The translations under genes and the position numbers were made by a program. The notes under the pieces were generated by a model, which worked only from the letters and a program-made list of their open reading frames with translations, was not told the DNA's origin and ran no database searches. Below are positions 53,472 to 62,148 of a DNA stretch of 64,000 nt, one piece after another (position 1 is the first letter of the stretch; the number at the start of each line of letters is the position of its first letter). Origin of the DNA: Deltaproteobacteria bacterium UBA5205 (GTDB lineage: Bacteria > Desulfobacterota > Syntrophorhabdia > Syntrophorhabdales > Syntrophorhabdaceae); the NCBI GenBank assembly GCA_002412715.1, contig DHVP01000041.1, positions 22,177-86,176 on the forward strand, given 5' to 3'.

Positions 53472-54275
53472 TTATTTCTTCTTATCCGGTTCGACAACCG
53501 GTTCGACAGCACCCGGGGCAGTCGGAGAGCCGGGGGCAGGAACGGAGGCAGGGGTGTCGCCTTTCAAGGCCGCCTCCAACGCCGGGAAATTCGCGCCTAC
53601 AACCAGTTCTTTGCCATTGACGATGAACATCGGGGTGCCGTTCACACCGGCGCGGCTTCCGATCTCTTTATGGATATTGAGAAGATCGACTGCTTCCTGC
53701 TTTTTGCAGATAGTGTATTTTTGCGTGTCCAGTTTCCCTTTCATGGCATCGTCATACGCCTTTGCCCTGTCGGAGGAACAGAAAATGTACTTGATCTTGT
53801 TCTCGGCATCCTTGTGAGAAGGCAGCGGGAAGAAGAAGACATAGCGGGTCACGTCCTTCCTTGCGTCCAAAAACGACGCGGCGCGGCGGCAATAGGGACA
53901 ATCGGGATCGGTGAACTCTATGATCGTCTGTTTTCCGTTGCCGATCTTGATCGCTTTGTCCAGGGGAAGCTTCCTGGTATTCGCGACAAGCATTTCTGTC
54001 TTTCTCTCGTCCGTCAGGCTTTTACCCGCCTTATCAATGATCTCGCCGACGAAGAGAAGCCCCTGTTCCTCAAAATAATAGATAATATCGGCGCCCTTTG
54101 AGACTTCGTACAGTCCCTTGACGGCCGTCGGCCTTATCGAGTCGAATGGTATCTGCGGGTAGGTCTTCTTGAATGTTTCCTCATAGGGTTCCGCACAGAA
54201 ACCGGCCGTCCCGAAAAGTACCGACAGGGCGATTCCTGCGATCAACGTGCATAATAGAGGCAAACGCTTTTTCAT
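53472..54275 (-). CDS. secreted DsbC-like thiol-disulfide isomerase
   Basis: 267 residues from Met-Lys-Lys-Arg-Leu (54273-54275), with GGAGGAA at good distance; the frame is open to 54443. A signal peptide precedes a DsbC-type N-terminal region (DSIRPTAVKGLYEVSKGADI) and a thioredoxin fold with EFTDPDCPYCRRAASFLD, active site CPYC. GTPMFIVNG is the cis-proline loop. It would isomerise disulfides in periplasmic proteins. A Pro/Ala/Val-rich tail ends the chain. Confidence 0.86.
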   Translation of the reverse strand: MKKRLPLLCTLIAGIALSVLFGTAGFCAEPYEETFKKTYPQIPFDSIRPTAVKGLYEVSKGADIIYYFEEQGLLFVGEIIDKAGKSLTDERKTEMLVANTRKLPLDKAIKIGNGKQTIIEFTDPDCPYCRRAASFLDARKDVTRYVFFFPLPSHKDAENKIKYIFCSSDRAKAYDDAMKGKLDTQKYTICKKQEAVDLLNIHKEIGSRAGVNGTPMFIVNGKELVVGANFPALEAALKGDTPASVPAPGSPTAPGAVEPVVEPDKKK

Positions 54276-54427
54276 TCTTCCTCCGGAGTGATATTCAATT
54301 GTCCAATATATCACCGACAGGGGTCGATTTCCATGATATTTTCTCGTGATATGGGCGGCAGACTTGTCGGGAACGGGTCTACCTGCGCCAGGCGAGGCGC
54401 TTCTCAAGCCAGCGGGAAAGGCTTGTG

Positions 54428-54444
54428 ACCTATTACCCATCACC
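54428..54444 (-). repeat. third copy of the 17-base dispersed repeat
   Basis: ACCTATTACCCATCACC on the plus strand, one mismatch in 17 from the element at 3834-3850 (as reverse complement GGTGATAGGTAATAGGT). It supplies the last codons and the TAA stop of the HAD phosphatase gene. Confidence 0.6.
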
Positions 54445-55080
54445 TACCAGTTTTACTATTCCCCTGATGTCGTCGAATATGTGGTGGGCTCCGGCTTTTG
54501 CGAACAAGGGGGCGGTGGTTCTGCCGGTGAGGACGCCCGCGGTTATGGTGCCGAAGGCCTTGCCTGCTTCTATGTCCGTTGGATGGTCGCCCGTCAGGAT
54601 GGCTTCGGCCGGAGCGATACCGAGACAGGCAAGGGCAATGCGCACCTGTTCGGGGTTGGGCTTCACGTAGCGGGTATGGTCGCGGGTCACGACCGCGTCA
54701 ACATAGGCGTCCAAGTCGGGAAACACCGTCCGGATTACCTCAATACAGGTCCGGGTGATGATTCCGATCCTTACGCCTTTTGCCTTCAGGCGGGCAAAAA
54801 CGTCTCGCGTATAGGGGTAAAGGGCCTTTCCACTCGAGGCCTCGACCTCCAGAATACACAGCTCGCGGAATGCCCTTTCCTGGAATATGGGACCATCTTT
54901 CTGAAGCACGTCCCCTATTGCATGGATCATCTCGATGATGTACTGGTTTGCCTGAGAGGCTATCACATCCTCATCGACATATTCCCGGGCCAATTCCTCG
55001 ATCCTTGCCCGCAAGAGCGAAAAATCCAGGGTAAGTGGGGTAAGGGTACCGTCAAAATCGAATATGGCCGCGCGTATCAT
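54433..55080 (-). CDS. HAD-superfamily phosphatase
   Basis: A 215-residue hydrolase. Motif I is AIFDFDGTLT (nucleophile Asp), motif II IGIITRT, motif III a Lys in RYVKPNPEQV, and motif IV ILTGDHPTDIEAG. It resembles phosphoglycolate phosphatase-like HADs, but the substrate is not clear. The 3' end is made of the dispersed repeat. It lies 42 bases after the aminotransferase. Confidence 0.8.
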   Translation of the reverse strand: MIRAAIFDFDGTLTPLTLDFSLLRARIEELAREYVDEDVIASQANQYIIEMIHAIGDVLQKDGPIFQERAFRELCILEVEASSGKALYPYTRDVFARLKAKGVRIGIITRTCIEVIRTVFPDLDAYVDAVVTRDHTRYVKPNPEQVRIALACLGIAPAEAILTGDHPTDIEAGKAFGTITAGVLTGRTTAPLFAKAGAHHIFDDIRGIVKLVGDG

Positions 55081-55122
55081 GAGAATTTCGAAGATGGCCT
55101 GGCAAAGGGACTCAACGTCATC

Positions 55123-56262
55123 CTACAAATCTTTGAGGCAGGTGACGGCGGCGGCCACACCAGCGCCCATCGGGAATTCATATCCCAAGTCGGCAAGGGT
55201 GAATTCAATGGCTGCAACCGCGGTAATGACGTCATATTTGTCAGCATAGCCAAGGGTGGCCAGCCGGAATATCCTTCCCTTCAACTGGTCTTGCCCTCCG
55301 GCGCCTGTGACGGCGTATTTTTTCCAGAGGGTCTTATATATCGCCTGACCGTCAATACCTTCCGGGGCGCATATCGCCGTAACCGCCGGAGAAGGATTCT
55401 TCGAGAAGATCTCAAGGCCTATGGCCTTCGCCCCTTCCCGGGTGGCTCTGGCGAGCATTTCGCTCCTGCGATAGACGTTATCGAGGCCTTCTTCCTTGAG
55501 TATCTTAAGAGATTCCCTCAACCCGACAATCAGGGAGATGGCGGGGGTAAAATTGGTCTGATTCGTCTTCAGGTTATCCCGTTCCTTCGCCCAGTTAAAA
55601 TAGAACCTCGGCATCTTCGAAACTTTATTGAACGCCCATGCCTTCTCGCTTACACCGGCAAACGCGAGCCCCGGCGGCAGCATAAGGGCCTTCTGCGAAC
55701 CTCCTATCAGGACATCGATGCCCCATTCATCCATGGGCAGAGGGAGTACCCCCACACCGGTGATCCCGTCGACAACCATGAGCGTGCCGGGATAATTCCT
55801 GACTATGGCGGCGATCTCCTTTGTCGGAAACAACGTCCCCGTCGATGTCTCCGTTGCCTGGGCATAGACGGCCTTCGCGTCGGGATTTTCCTTGAGAGCC
55901 CTTTCAACCAAACCGGGATCGAGGGCGTCGCCCCAGGGAAGATCGATGTTGACGCATTTGATCCCGTAGGCCCTGCCGATCTCCGCCCAGCGTTCCCCGA
56001 ATTTACCGCTGCGCACTACAATGGCCGCGTCACCCGGAGAAAGCATATTTGTTATCGCGCCTTCCATTGCACCGGTACCCGATGAAGAGAAGATGAGCAC
56101 CTCGTTGGCCGTGCCAAAAAGATGCTTCAAGTTTTCCCTGACTTCCTCCACCACTGTTTCAAAGAGGGGATTACGATGGTGGATCATGGGTTCCGCCATC
56201 TTCAATAACACTTCCGGCGGGATCTGGGTTGGTCCCGGCGCGAGTAAGTACCGTTTCTGCAT
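55123..56262 (-). CDS. class V aminotransferase (serine-glyoxylate/alanine-glyoxylate type)
   Basis: A 379-residue PLP enzyme. The N-terminus YLLAPGPTQIPPEVL and the motif LIGGSQKALMLPPGLAF, containing the PLP lysine, are those of the alanine-glyoxylate/serine-pyruvate aminotransferase group. Donor and acceptor are unknown. AGGAG precedes the start. It is divergent from the IscU-like gene but lacks features of a cysteine desulfurase, so the two need not be linked functionally. Confidence 0.86.
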   Translation of the reverse strand: MQKRYLLAPGPTQIPPEVLLKMAEPMIHHRNPLFETVVEEVRENLKHLFGTANEVLIFSSSGTGAMEGAITNMLSPGDAAIVVRSGKFGERWAEIGRAYGIKCVNIDLPWGDALDPGLVERALKENPDAKAVYAQATETSTGTLFPTKEIAAIVRNYPGTLMVVDGITGVGVLPLPMDEWGIDVLIGGSQKALMLPPGLAFAGVSEKAWAFNKVSKMPRFYFNWAKERDNLKTNQTNFTPAISLIVGLRESLKILKEEGLDNVYRRSEMLARATREGAKAIGLEIFSKNPSPAVTAICAPEGIDGQAIYKTLWKKYAVTGAGGQDQLKGRIFRLATLGYADKYDVITAVAAIEFTLADLGYEFPMGAGVAAAVTCLKDL

Positions 56263-56330
56263 TGTCGATCTCCTGAATTTTAATGCTAGTTTCTAACAAA
56301 TTCGTCTTAAAACCGTCAAGCAAAATGATA

Positions 56331-56360
56331 TTACAAAAGAATTCCCGTTTATGCTATATT
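56331..56360 (+). promoter_or_regulatory. likely promoter of the iscU-like gene
   Basis: TTACAA (56331-56336), 18 bases, TATATT (56355-56360); about 50 bases ahead of the start. Confidence 0.4.
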
Positions 56361-56410
56361 TTCACCTGTGTGATTTGATTCCTTCGGCAAAGCGATGACA
56401 GGAGGTAATA

Positions 56411-56794
56411 ATGGCGCAGGGTCCATACACCGATATAGTGATCGATCATTTTGAGAACCCCAGGAACATGGGCGAGATGGAAAGAGCCGACGGCATGGCA
56501 CAGGTCGGCAACCCTACCTGCGGCGATGTGACGAAGATCTTTCTCAAGATCGAAAACGACCGCATAGTGGACGTAAAATTCAAGACGTTCGGTTGCGCCG
56601 CCGCCATCGCATCGAGCAGTATGACAACGGAACTGATAAAGGGGAAGACCCTGGATGAGGCCCTGAAGCTTACAAACGAGACCGTCGCGCGGGAGCTTGG
56701 CGGGCTCCCTGCCGCAAAACAGCATTGTTCCGTCATGGCTGAAGAGGCCTTGAGGGCGGCTATCGAAGACTACAGGAAGAAACACGATAAATAA
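56411..56794 (+). CDS. Fe-S cluster scaffold, IscU/NifU N-terminal type
   Basis: A 127-residue scaffold. The three cluster cysteines and the regulatory Asp are in GNPTCGDVTKIFL, FKTFGCAAAIASSSM and KQHCSVMAEEAL. It receives sulfur from a cysteine desulfurase and passes Fe-S clusters to targets. No NifS/IscS, HscA or NifU C-terminal domain is next to it. ACAGGAGG gives a very good start. Confidence 0.93.
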   Translation: MAQGPYTDIVIDHFENPRNMGEMERADGMAQVGNPTCGDVTKIFLKIENDRIVDVKFKTFGCAAAIASSSMTTELIKGKTLDEALKLTNETVARELGGLPAAKQHCSVMAEEALRAAIEDYRKKHDK

Positions 56795-56803
56795 CGGTGA
56801 GCG

Positions 56804-57193
56804 ATGACGGAATTTCATGTCAGGACATCGAAGAAGGTCGAGGCGCTGGACATTACCGAACGGGTAGTGAACGCTGTAAAAGGGCGCACCGGAAAGATCC
56901 TCCATGTATATACGCCCCACACGACCTGCGCGGTAACTATAAATGAAGATGCCGACCCCGACGTCATGCACGATATCATCGAATCCCTGGGGAGACTCGT
57001 GCCATCGGAATATCCTTACCGTCACAGAGAAGGGAATTCAGACGCCCACATCAAGGCAGTACTCGTCGGTGCTTCGGTGAGCATCCCATTTTCCGGGAAC
57101 ACCCCCACCCCGGCCCTCGGGACATGGCAAGGTATCTTCCTCATGGAATTTGACGGACCGAGGGAACGTAAAGTTCTGGTCACCCTCGCATAG
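56804..57193 (+). CDS. YjbQ family protein (UPF0047)
   Basis: A 129-residue protein of the YjbQ/UPF0047 family. The signature YTPHTTCAVTINEDADPD and the C-terminal WQGIFLMEFDGPRERKVLV are typical. Some members have secondary thiamine-phosphate synthase activity. It starts 9 bases after the iscU-like gene and is cotranscribed with it. Confidence 0.92.
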   Translation: MTEFHVRTSKKVEALDITERVVNAVKGRTGKILHVYTPHTTCAVTINEDADPDVMHDIIESLGRLVPSEYPYRHREGNSDAHIKAVLVGASVSIPFSGNTPTPALGTWQGIFLMEFDGPRERKVLVTLA

Positions 57194-57236
57194 CTTCGCC
57201 GGGGATGCCGGATAAGGAAAATAAATGGAGAAACCA

Positions 57237-57701
57237 ATGAAAAAAGTAAAAATAGTATGCGGCATCGCATTCTGCCTCATCCTCTTTTGTGTTTTCGCGG
57301 CATCCGTATATGCCAAAAACGAAAAGGTCCCAACTCCCAGAGAACCCGGTGTTTACATAAAGACCACCAAGGGCTTGATCAGGCTGCTGCCCAATATTGT
57401 TTTCGATGAAAACGGTGTCTTCTTTGTCGAGTCAAATGACCCGGCCCACTTTTTTCTGAAGGATTTTCAATATTTCGTTCTCTATGGCAAGCACGACATG
57501 AGCGTCCTTACGGTAAACCCCATGGGTTTCTACCAGCCATCGGCGCTTGGTAAACCCCGCTTTGCATTCGGTAAGGACATTGAACTCGATGTCAAGTCCC
57601 AGGGAAAAGACATGTACATAATCAAACCGAAGGGGCTGCTCGGCAGGGGATACTACAGCATCTGGATCAACGAAACTGCGTGGGATTTCATGCTGGACTA
57701 G
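57237..57701 (+). CDS. secreted protein of unknown function
   Basis: 154 residues from Met-Lys-Lys-Val, with TGGAG six bases before; the frame opens at 57225. A signal peptide (IVCGIAFCLILFCVFAASVYA) is followed by a beta-rich domain with no motif I can name. No cysteines are left in the mature part. It is the third gene after the iscU-like gene, 43 bases after the yjbQ gene. Function not recognised. Confidence 0.65.
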   Translation: MKKVKIVCGIAFCLILFCVFAASVYAKNEKVPTPREPGVYIKTTKGLIRLLPNIVFDENGVFFVESNDPAHFFLKDFQYFVLYGKHDMSVLTVNPMGFYQPSALGKPRFAFGKDIELDVKSQGKDMYIIKPKGLLGRGYYSIWINETAWDFMLD

Positions 57702-57781
57702 AGGCGCGGTTTCCGGTTTCGGGGAAAAAAGCATAATCCACTATATAAATACGGGCATACACATGGCTTGAGGGGTGTGTC

Positions 57782-57820
57782 GCTGCCCGAAAGTACCTGT
57801 TGCCATTTTTGTCGGGCAGC
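57782..57820. terminator. 9-bp perfect stem-loop ahead of the rhodanese gene
   Basis: GCTGCCCGA (57782-57790) pairs fully with TCGGGCAGC (57812-57820), loop 21 bases. It follows the unknown secreted protein and precedes the rhodanese gene by 82 bases, so it may end the first transcript. There is only a weak ATTTAT after it. Confidence 0.4.
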
Positions 57821-57901
57821 ATTTATGAACGGCGCCGAGGCGTGAGCTTCTGTACATGGGTAATGCGGGACAGTCGATACAAATCCGGATGGATATGCAG
57901 G

Positions 57902-58867
57902 ATGTCGGATAGATGGGTCTTAATACTGTTGGTTATGATAGCGTGGCTGGCAACGGCAACCGTTGTACAGGCCGGGGATAACTACAAAGGTTACGTCAAC
58001 GGCACAGTCTTCATCACAGCGGCAGAGCTGAATGAGATCACCCGATTCAAAGACTCCGGACTCATTGTCATAGCGATCGCAAACGCGAAGGACTACCATC
58101 TGGGCCACATACCCGGAGCCGTGAGACTCTGGCGCCCGGACTACGAAGCGGACCCCGGAACCCAGAGCGGGGTAACCGACAACATAATCCCCGCCGAAGG
58201 CTTCACAAAACTAATGCATAGTGTCGGCGTCAACCCCGCTTCAAAGGTTGTTCTGTACGACCACAAGTACGACGCGAGCCGAATCTGGTGGGCCTTTTAC
58301 TATTACGGCAAGACCGATGTCAGGGTGCTCGATGGCGGAATGAAGGCATGGAAGGATGCGGGCTATCCAACAGAATTCCTCTCAGCCGGAAATCGGGCCC
58401 CCGGTACGTGGGCTGCAAAAATCACATATCCGGCCATGCGCGTAGACACGTCCGACATACTGGCGCTTAAGGACCGCAAAGATGCTCAAGTCTGGGACAC
58501 GCGAGGCGACCTGGAGTTTTGCGGCAAGGAGATCATGCGGGGCGCCCATCGCGCAGGTCACATACCGTGGGCAGTGCAGGCCGACTATATTCATGTAAAA
58601 AAGAAAACGAATGATGCCGAGTGGCGAACTGCAAGCGAGATCCTTAAGGCCATGAAGGAATTGGGCTTTGACCGGAGGAAACAACAATACTTCACCTGTC
58701 AGTCAGGCGTGCGCACAACACAATGGATACTTACGCTCTATGCGATGGGCTGGCCGATGGAGAACCTTCATAACCATGACAGTTCATGGATCGGATGGAG
58801 CATGGACAAACGCCTTCCGATAGAGACCGGTTGTCCGGACACCACGCCTGCCCCCCGGCAAAATTAA
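57902..58867 (+). CDS. secreted thiosulfate sulfurtransferase (rhodanese)
   Basis: 321 residues with signal peptide (VLILLVMIAWLATATVVQAG) and two rhodanese domains. The N-terminal one (about 35-165) has Tyr-Asp-His in the active-site spot and no Cys, so it is structural. The C-terminal one ends in FTCQSGVRTTQW, with the catalytic Cys at about residue 267. It moves sulfane sulfur, for example from thiosulfate to cyanide or another thiol, in the periplasm. The frame is open to 57800; Met-Ser-Asp is chosen for the signal peptide. Confidence 0.87.
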   Translation: MSDRWVLILLVMIAWLATATVVQAGDNYKGYVNGTVFITAAELNEITRFKDSGLIVIAIANAKDYHLGHIPGAVRLWRPDYEADPGTQSGVTDNIIPAEGFTKLMHSVGVNPASKVVLYDHKYDASRIWWAFYYYGKTDVRVLDGGMKAWKDAGYPTEFLSAGNRAPGTWAAKITYPAMRVDTSDILALKDRKDAQVWDTRGDLEFCGKEIMRGAHRAGHIPWAVQADYIHVKKKTNDAEWRTASEILKAMKELGFDRRKQQYFTCQSGVRTTQWILTLYAMGWPMENLHNHDSSWIGWSMDKRLPIETGCPDTTPAPRQN

Positions 58868-58955
58868 CAGCACCACCAACCGCATACGGTGTTTCGGCAA
58901 GTCTCGGGATAACCAATGGCAATGCAATGAACTGTTTCCTGGAAGGGGGGAAATT

Positions 58956-59031
58956 TGGAGGCGGCATCCGGATTTGAACCGGAGAATAACGGTTTTGCAG
59001 ACCGCTGCCTTAGCCACTTGGCTATGCCGCC
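58956..59031 (-). tRNA. tRNA-Cys (anticodon GCA)
   Basis: A 76-nt cloverleaf on the minus strand: acceptor GGCGGCA with TGCCGCC, anticodon loop CTGCAAA (GCA), T-loop TTCAAAT, then T-CCA. It is 9 bases after tRNA-Gly and belongs to the pgsA transcript. Confidence 0.95.
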
Positions 59032-59040
59032 ATAAAAAAA

Positions 59041-59115
59041 TGGAGCGGGCGAACGGATTTGAACCGTCGACGTCTACCTTGGCAAGGTAGCACTCTACCG
59101 CTGAGTTACGCCCGC
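59041..59115 (-). tRNA. tRNA-Gly (anticodon GCC)
   Basis: A 75-nt cloverleaf on the minus strand: acceptor GCGGGCG with CGCCCGC, anticodon stem CTACC/GGTAG, loop TTGCCAA (GCC), T-loop TTCAAAT, then T-CCA. It lies between pgsA and tRNA-Cys. Confidence 0.95.
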
Positions 59116-59190
59116 TCAGTTTGAAGGTGGCTAGTTACACCAGTTGGGTCGTTTTTGTCAATAAAAAAATGAACCCGAACTTTTTTCACC

Positions 59191-59754
59191 TCATCGCGGT
59201 GAACCGATTCCGCGGAAAAATTTTATGAAGTAATCAATTCCCGAATACAGCGTTAAAAACAAAGCCACATACAGAACGATCGTCCCGATAAAATGCGCGT
59301 CGAGTCCCAAAAACGGATAATGGATCATCAATGCGGTCACCGCTATAATCTGCGCCAGCGTTTTTTGCTTTCCCAGAATACTGGCCTGAATGTAGATACC
59401 TTCTGCCGAGGCCATGGAGCGGATACCGTCCACAATGAGATCTCGCATGATAATGATCACGACAATCCAGGCATCGATGCGGCCGATGGGTATCATCAGG
59501 ATCATGGCGGAATTCACGATCAATTTATCGGCCAGCGGATCGAGAAACTTTCCCAGGGTGGTGATCATGTTGTAACGGCGCGCGATGAACCCATCGAGAA
59601 GATCAGTGACGGAAGCCAACACGAACAGCCCGGCCAGCATTAAACTCCAGAAGGGACCGGGTGACCAGAGAAGCACGAACAAAAAAGGCACCACGCTGAT
59701 GCGCACCAATGTGATCGTGTTAGGCAGGTTGAATGCATCGCGTAGTTTTTTCAT
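59191..59754 (-). CDS. pgsA: CDP-diacylglycerol-glycerol-3-phosphate 3-phosphatidyltransferase
   Basis: A 187-residue membrane enzyme. The CDP-alcohol phosphotransferase motif is complete: DLLDGFIARRYNMITTLGKF followed by LDPLADK, giving D-x2-DG-x2-AR-x8-G-x3-D-x3-D. It makes phosphatidylglycerol phosphate. The tRNA-Gly and tRNA-Cys genes follow, as in E. coli pgsA-glyW-cysT. Confidence 0.95.
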   Translation of the reverse strand: MKKLRDAFNLPNTITLVRISVVPFLFVLLWSPGPFWSLMLAGLFVLASVTDLLDGFIARRYNMITTLGKFLDPLADKLIVNSAMILMIPIGRIDAWIVVIIIMRDLIVDGIRSMASAEGIYIQASILGKQKTLAQIIAVTALMIHYPFLGLDAHFIGTIVLYVALFLTLYSGIDYFIKFFRGIGSPR

Positions 59755-59806
59755 GTGGGATCACTCCGTCTGTCTGCGTCCATATGCGGTCCGCATTCCT
59801 GGAATC

Positions 59807-60454
59807 TTATTTTTTTGGAACTTTTTTCCAGTCTTCCATAAACAGACTGATGCCTTTATCGGTCAAAGGATGCTGCGCCAGTTGCGCAATCACCTTAAAC
59901 GGAATCGTCGCGATGTCCGCGCCCATTAACGCGGCGTCTAAAACATGCATCGGGTGACGGACGCTGGCCACGATGACTTCGCTCTCATACCCGTAATTGT
60001 CATAAATGTCTAGAATCTGGCGGGCGAGATCCCTGCCGTCGGCGGCAATATCATCCAGACGTCCCACAAAAGGACTGACGTAGGCCGCGCCGGCTTTGGC
60101 GGCCATCAACGCCTGAAGCGGCGAAAAAATCAATGTCATGTTCACATCAATTCCCGTATCGGCGAGGATCTTGGTTGCCTTCAAACCGTCGGTCGTCATG
60201 GGCACCTTTACGACGACCTGTTCGCCCAGTTTCGCGAGTCTCTTTCCTTCAGTGACCATGCCTTTCGCGTCGAGACTGACGACTTCAAGGCTGACTGGTC
60301 CTTCGACCACCTCTAAAATTTCCTTGACCACCGCATCAAACGGTTTTTTTTCCCTGGCGATGAGCGTAGGATTCGTCGTCACACCATCCACCATGCCCAA
60401 CGCGATGCCTTCCGTGATTTCGGTGATATTGGCCGTATCGATAAAGAATTTCAT
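59807..60454 (-). CDS. tal: transaldolase (TalC/FSA-type)
   Basis: A 215-residue (beta/alpha)8 enzyme of the small transaldolase group. The N-terminus FFIDTANITEITEGIALGMV and the Schiff-base lysine in VVKVPMTTDG identify it; YVSPFVGRLDDIAADG is typical of the class. It exchanges dihydroxyacetone units in the pentose phosphate pathway, though F6P aldolase activity is possible. It lies 52 bases ahead of pgsA. Confidence 0.92.
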   Translation of the reverse strand: MKFFIDTANITEITEGIALGMVDGVTTNPTLIAREKKPFDAVVKEILEVVEGPVSLEVVSLDAKGMVTEGKRLAKLGEQVVVKVPMTTDGLKATKILADTGIDVNMTLIFSPLQALMAAKAGAAYVSPFVGRLDDIAADGRDLARQILDIYDNYGYESEVIVASVRHPMHVLDAALMGADIATIPFKVIAQLAQHPLTDKGISLFMEDWKKVPKK

Positions 60455-60466
60455 ACTCCCCCCTAA

Positions 60467-60739
60467 CTAATTATTTTTTTTAGAAATGTACTGATCAATG
60501 CATTCCCTGCTGCAAAAATAGTGAACATGCCCGTTGATCTCTTTGACCATCGCCTGACTTTTGGGAACGTATATCTTGCAAAATGGATCCTGAACCAGGT
60601 CTTCTCCCCTGGACGTCACAGCGTCCGCACGGGACCCTTTTACGGATCCGGTTGACCCCGCACGCAGCATTCTGACGACTCTGTATCCCACGTAGAGCAA
60701 TATTAAAACGATGATGATTTTTGCAATATTCATAAACAC
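60467..60739 (-). CDS. small membrane protein with TRASH-like zinc domain
   Basis: A 90-residue protein with one N-terminal membrane helix (IAKIIIVLILLYVGYRVV) and a C-terminal segment with DPFCKIYVPKS and YFCSRECIDQY, resembling the PP0621/TRASH-type metal-binding family. Function is not established. It lies between folK and tal, 4 bases after folK. Confidence 0.78.
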   Translation of the reverse strand: MFMNIAKIIIVLILLYVGYRVVRMLRAGSTGSVKGSRADAVTSRGEDLVQDPFCKIYVPKSQAMVKEINGHVHYFCSRECIDQYISKKNN

Positions 60740-60743
60740 CTTC

Positions 60744-61286
60744 TTAAACCTCAGGTCTGTAGATGTCGACCTGGTTTTGATCGTCCAACCTGTCTTTCAG
60801 TCCCCGCATGGATACGCCGTAAGACGGATGAATGAAATAGGAGGCGATTTCGCACATCGGTTCCAGAACAAATCTCCTACGGTGCGCCTCGGGATGTGGA
60901 ATACTTAAACCCGCTACCTCAATAACATCCTGTCCGTAAAAGAGCAAATCCATATCGATGATCCGGGATCCTCCCTTAAGGGTGCGCTTTCGCCCCATCG
61001 ACGCTTCGATTTGAAGTAATTCGTCCAAGATCTTGCGGGCGCGCAGCGTTGTTCTGATTTCAACGACCGCATTGACGAACCAATCCTGGTTTTCAAGCTG
61101 CCTTATTTCATCGGGTGAACGCCCGCCTGTCATCTCCGGAATTACCGGTTGTGTTTTGTAAAACGATGAGGCGCAAACCACCTTCACCCCTTCGACCTGC
61201 GACAAGAGGATGATCGCCTGGCGGCAGTTCAGGGCCGCATCACCCATGTTTGAACCAATACCGACATAACAGATTACGCCTTCCAA
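60744..61286 (-). CDS. folK: 6-hydroxymethyl-7,8-dihydropterin pyrophosphokinase
   Basis: About 180 residues starting with TTG at 61284-61286 (Met-Glu-Gly-Val-Ile-Cys-Tyr-Val), preceded by AGGCGGTG; an ATG-initiated extension to 61337 overlapping dapB is less likely. Motifs are ICYVGIGSNMGDA and GGSRIIDMDLLFYG, the latter holding the catalytic Asp pair. It transfers pyrophosphate in folate synthesis. The gene follows dapB. Confidence 0.87.
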   Translation of the reverse strand: MEGVICYVGIGSNMGDAALNCRQAIILLSQVEGVKVVCASSFYKTQPVIPEMTGGRSPDEIRQLENQDWFVNAVVEIRTTLRARKILDELLQIEASMGRKRTLKGGSRIIDMDLLFYGQDVIEVAGLSIPHPEAHRRRFVLEPMCEIASYFIHPSYGVSMRGLKDRLDDQNQVDIYRPEV

Positions 61287-61302
61287 AAAAACACCGCCTG
61301 CG

Positions 61303-62109
61303 TCAGTTTCTGAGCCCCAGCACGTCGCGCATATCATACAAACCGTTTTTCTGGTTTACAATCCACTGCGCTGCGCGTATCGCTCCTTTGGCAAAATTAT
61401 CACGGCTGTGTGCGCGATGGGTAAATTCCAGTCTTTCCCCAATGCCGCCGAAGATGACAGTATGCTCACCGACAATATCGCCGCCGCGGATGGTCTGAAT
61501 GCCGATTTCCGTCCGTGTGCGTTCTCCGATGAGTCCCTGGCGTTTGTAGACGGCTTCCTTTGCAAGATCGCGGCCCAGTGCTGTGGCAATAACCTCTGCC
61601 ATCTGCATCGCTGTTCCGCTGGGCGCGTCTTTTTTTAAATGATGATGGGCTTCAATGATCTCCACATCGTAATCCTCTTTGAGAATGACCGCGCAGTCCT
61701 CCAGGACTTTGAGCATAACGTTCACACCTACGCTCATATTCGGAGAGAGCATGCAGCGGGTTTTTACGGCCAGTTGACGAATCTTCAGCATTTCTTCCGT
61801 TGTGAATCCGGTTGACCCGATGACGATCGAACGGTTATGTTCGCTTGCAATGTTCAGATAATGCAGGGAGGCTTCATGATTGGTGAAGTCGATCACCACA
61901 TCCGCCTGTTCAATGCAGTCGGCAAGCTTGTCGCTGACAAGTGCGCCGGTTTTTCCAAGGCCCAGTGAATGACCGACGTCGCGGCCGATAATGGGATGTC
62001 CCGGCACCTCAATGGCACCGACAACTTCAATGTCATCCATGGAAGACATCAGACTGATGATCCTGCCTCCCATCTTGCCTCCCGCTCCCGTAACGATAGC
62101 CTTCACCAT
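61303..62109 (-). CDS. dapB: 4-hydroxy-tetrahydrodipicolinate reductase
   Basis: A 268-residue enzyme of lysine synthesis. It has the nucleotide fold AIVTGAGGKMGGRI, a DVVIDFTNHEAS segment, and the catalytic motif EAHHHLKKDAPSGTA. It reduces hydroxytetrahydrodipicolinate with NAD(P)H. The gene lies 39 bases after dapA and has GGAG upstream. Confidence 0.96.
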   Translation of the reverse strand: MVKAIVTGAGGKMGGRIISLMSSMDDIEVVGAIEVPGHPIIGRDVGHSLGLGKTGALVSDKLADCIEQADVVIDFTNHEASLHYLNIASEHNRSIVIGSTGFTTEEMLKIRQLAVKTRCMLSPNMSVGVNVMLKVLEDCAVILKEDYDVEIIEAHHHLKKDAPSGTAMQMAEVIATALGRDLAKEAVYKRQGLIGERTRTEIGIQTIRGGDIVGEHTVIFGGIGERLEFTHRAHSRDNFAKGAIRAAQWIVNQKNGLYDMRDVLGLRN

Positions 62110-62148
62110 AATTACCTTCTCCTCGAATCCCTATTGATCGTCTAACAA

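Noticed and set aside
54346..56085. Long plus-strand open frame opposite the HAD phosphatase and aminotransferase
   Set aside because: It lies over two well-recognised genes, has no start signal, and its translation resembles nothing; it is an effect of codon bias. The same holds for frames opposite selA (6345-7649) and the acyl-CoA synthetase (7653-8927).
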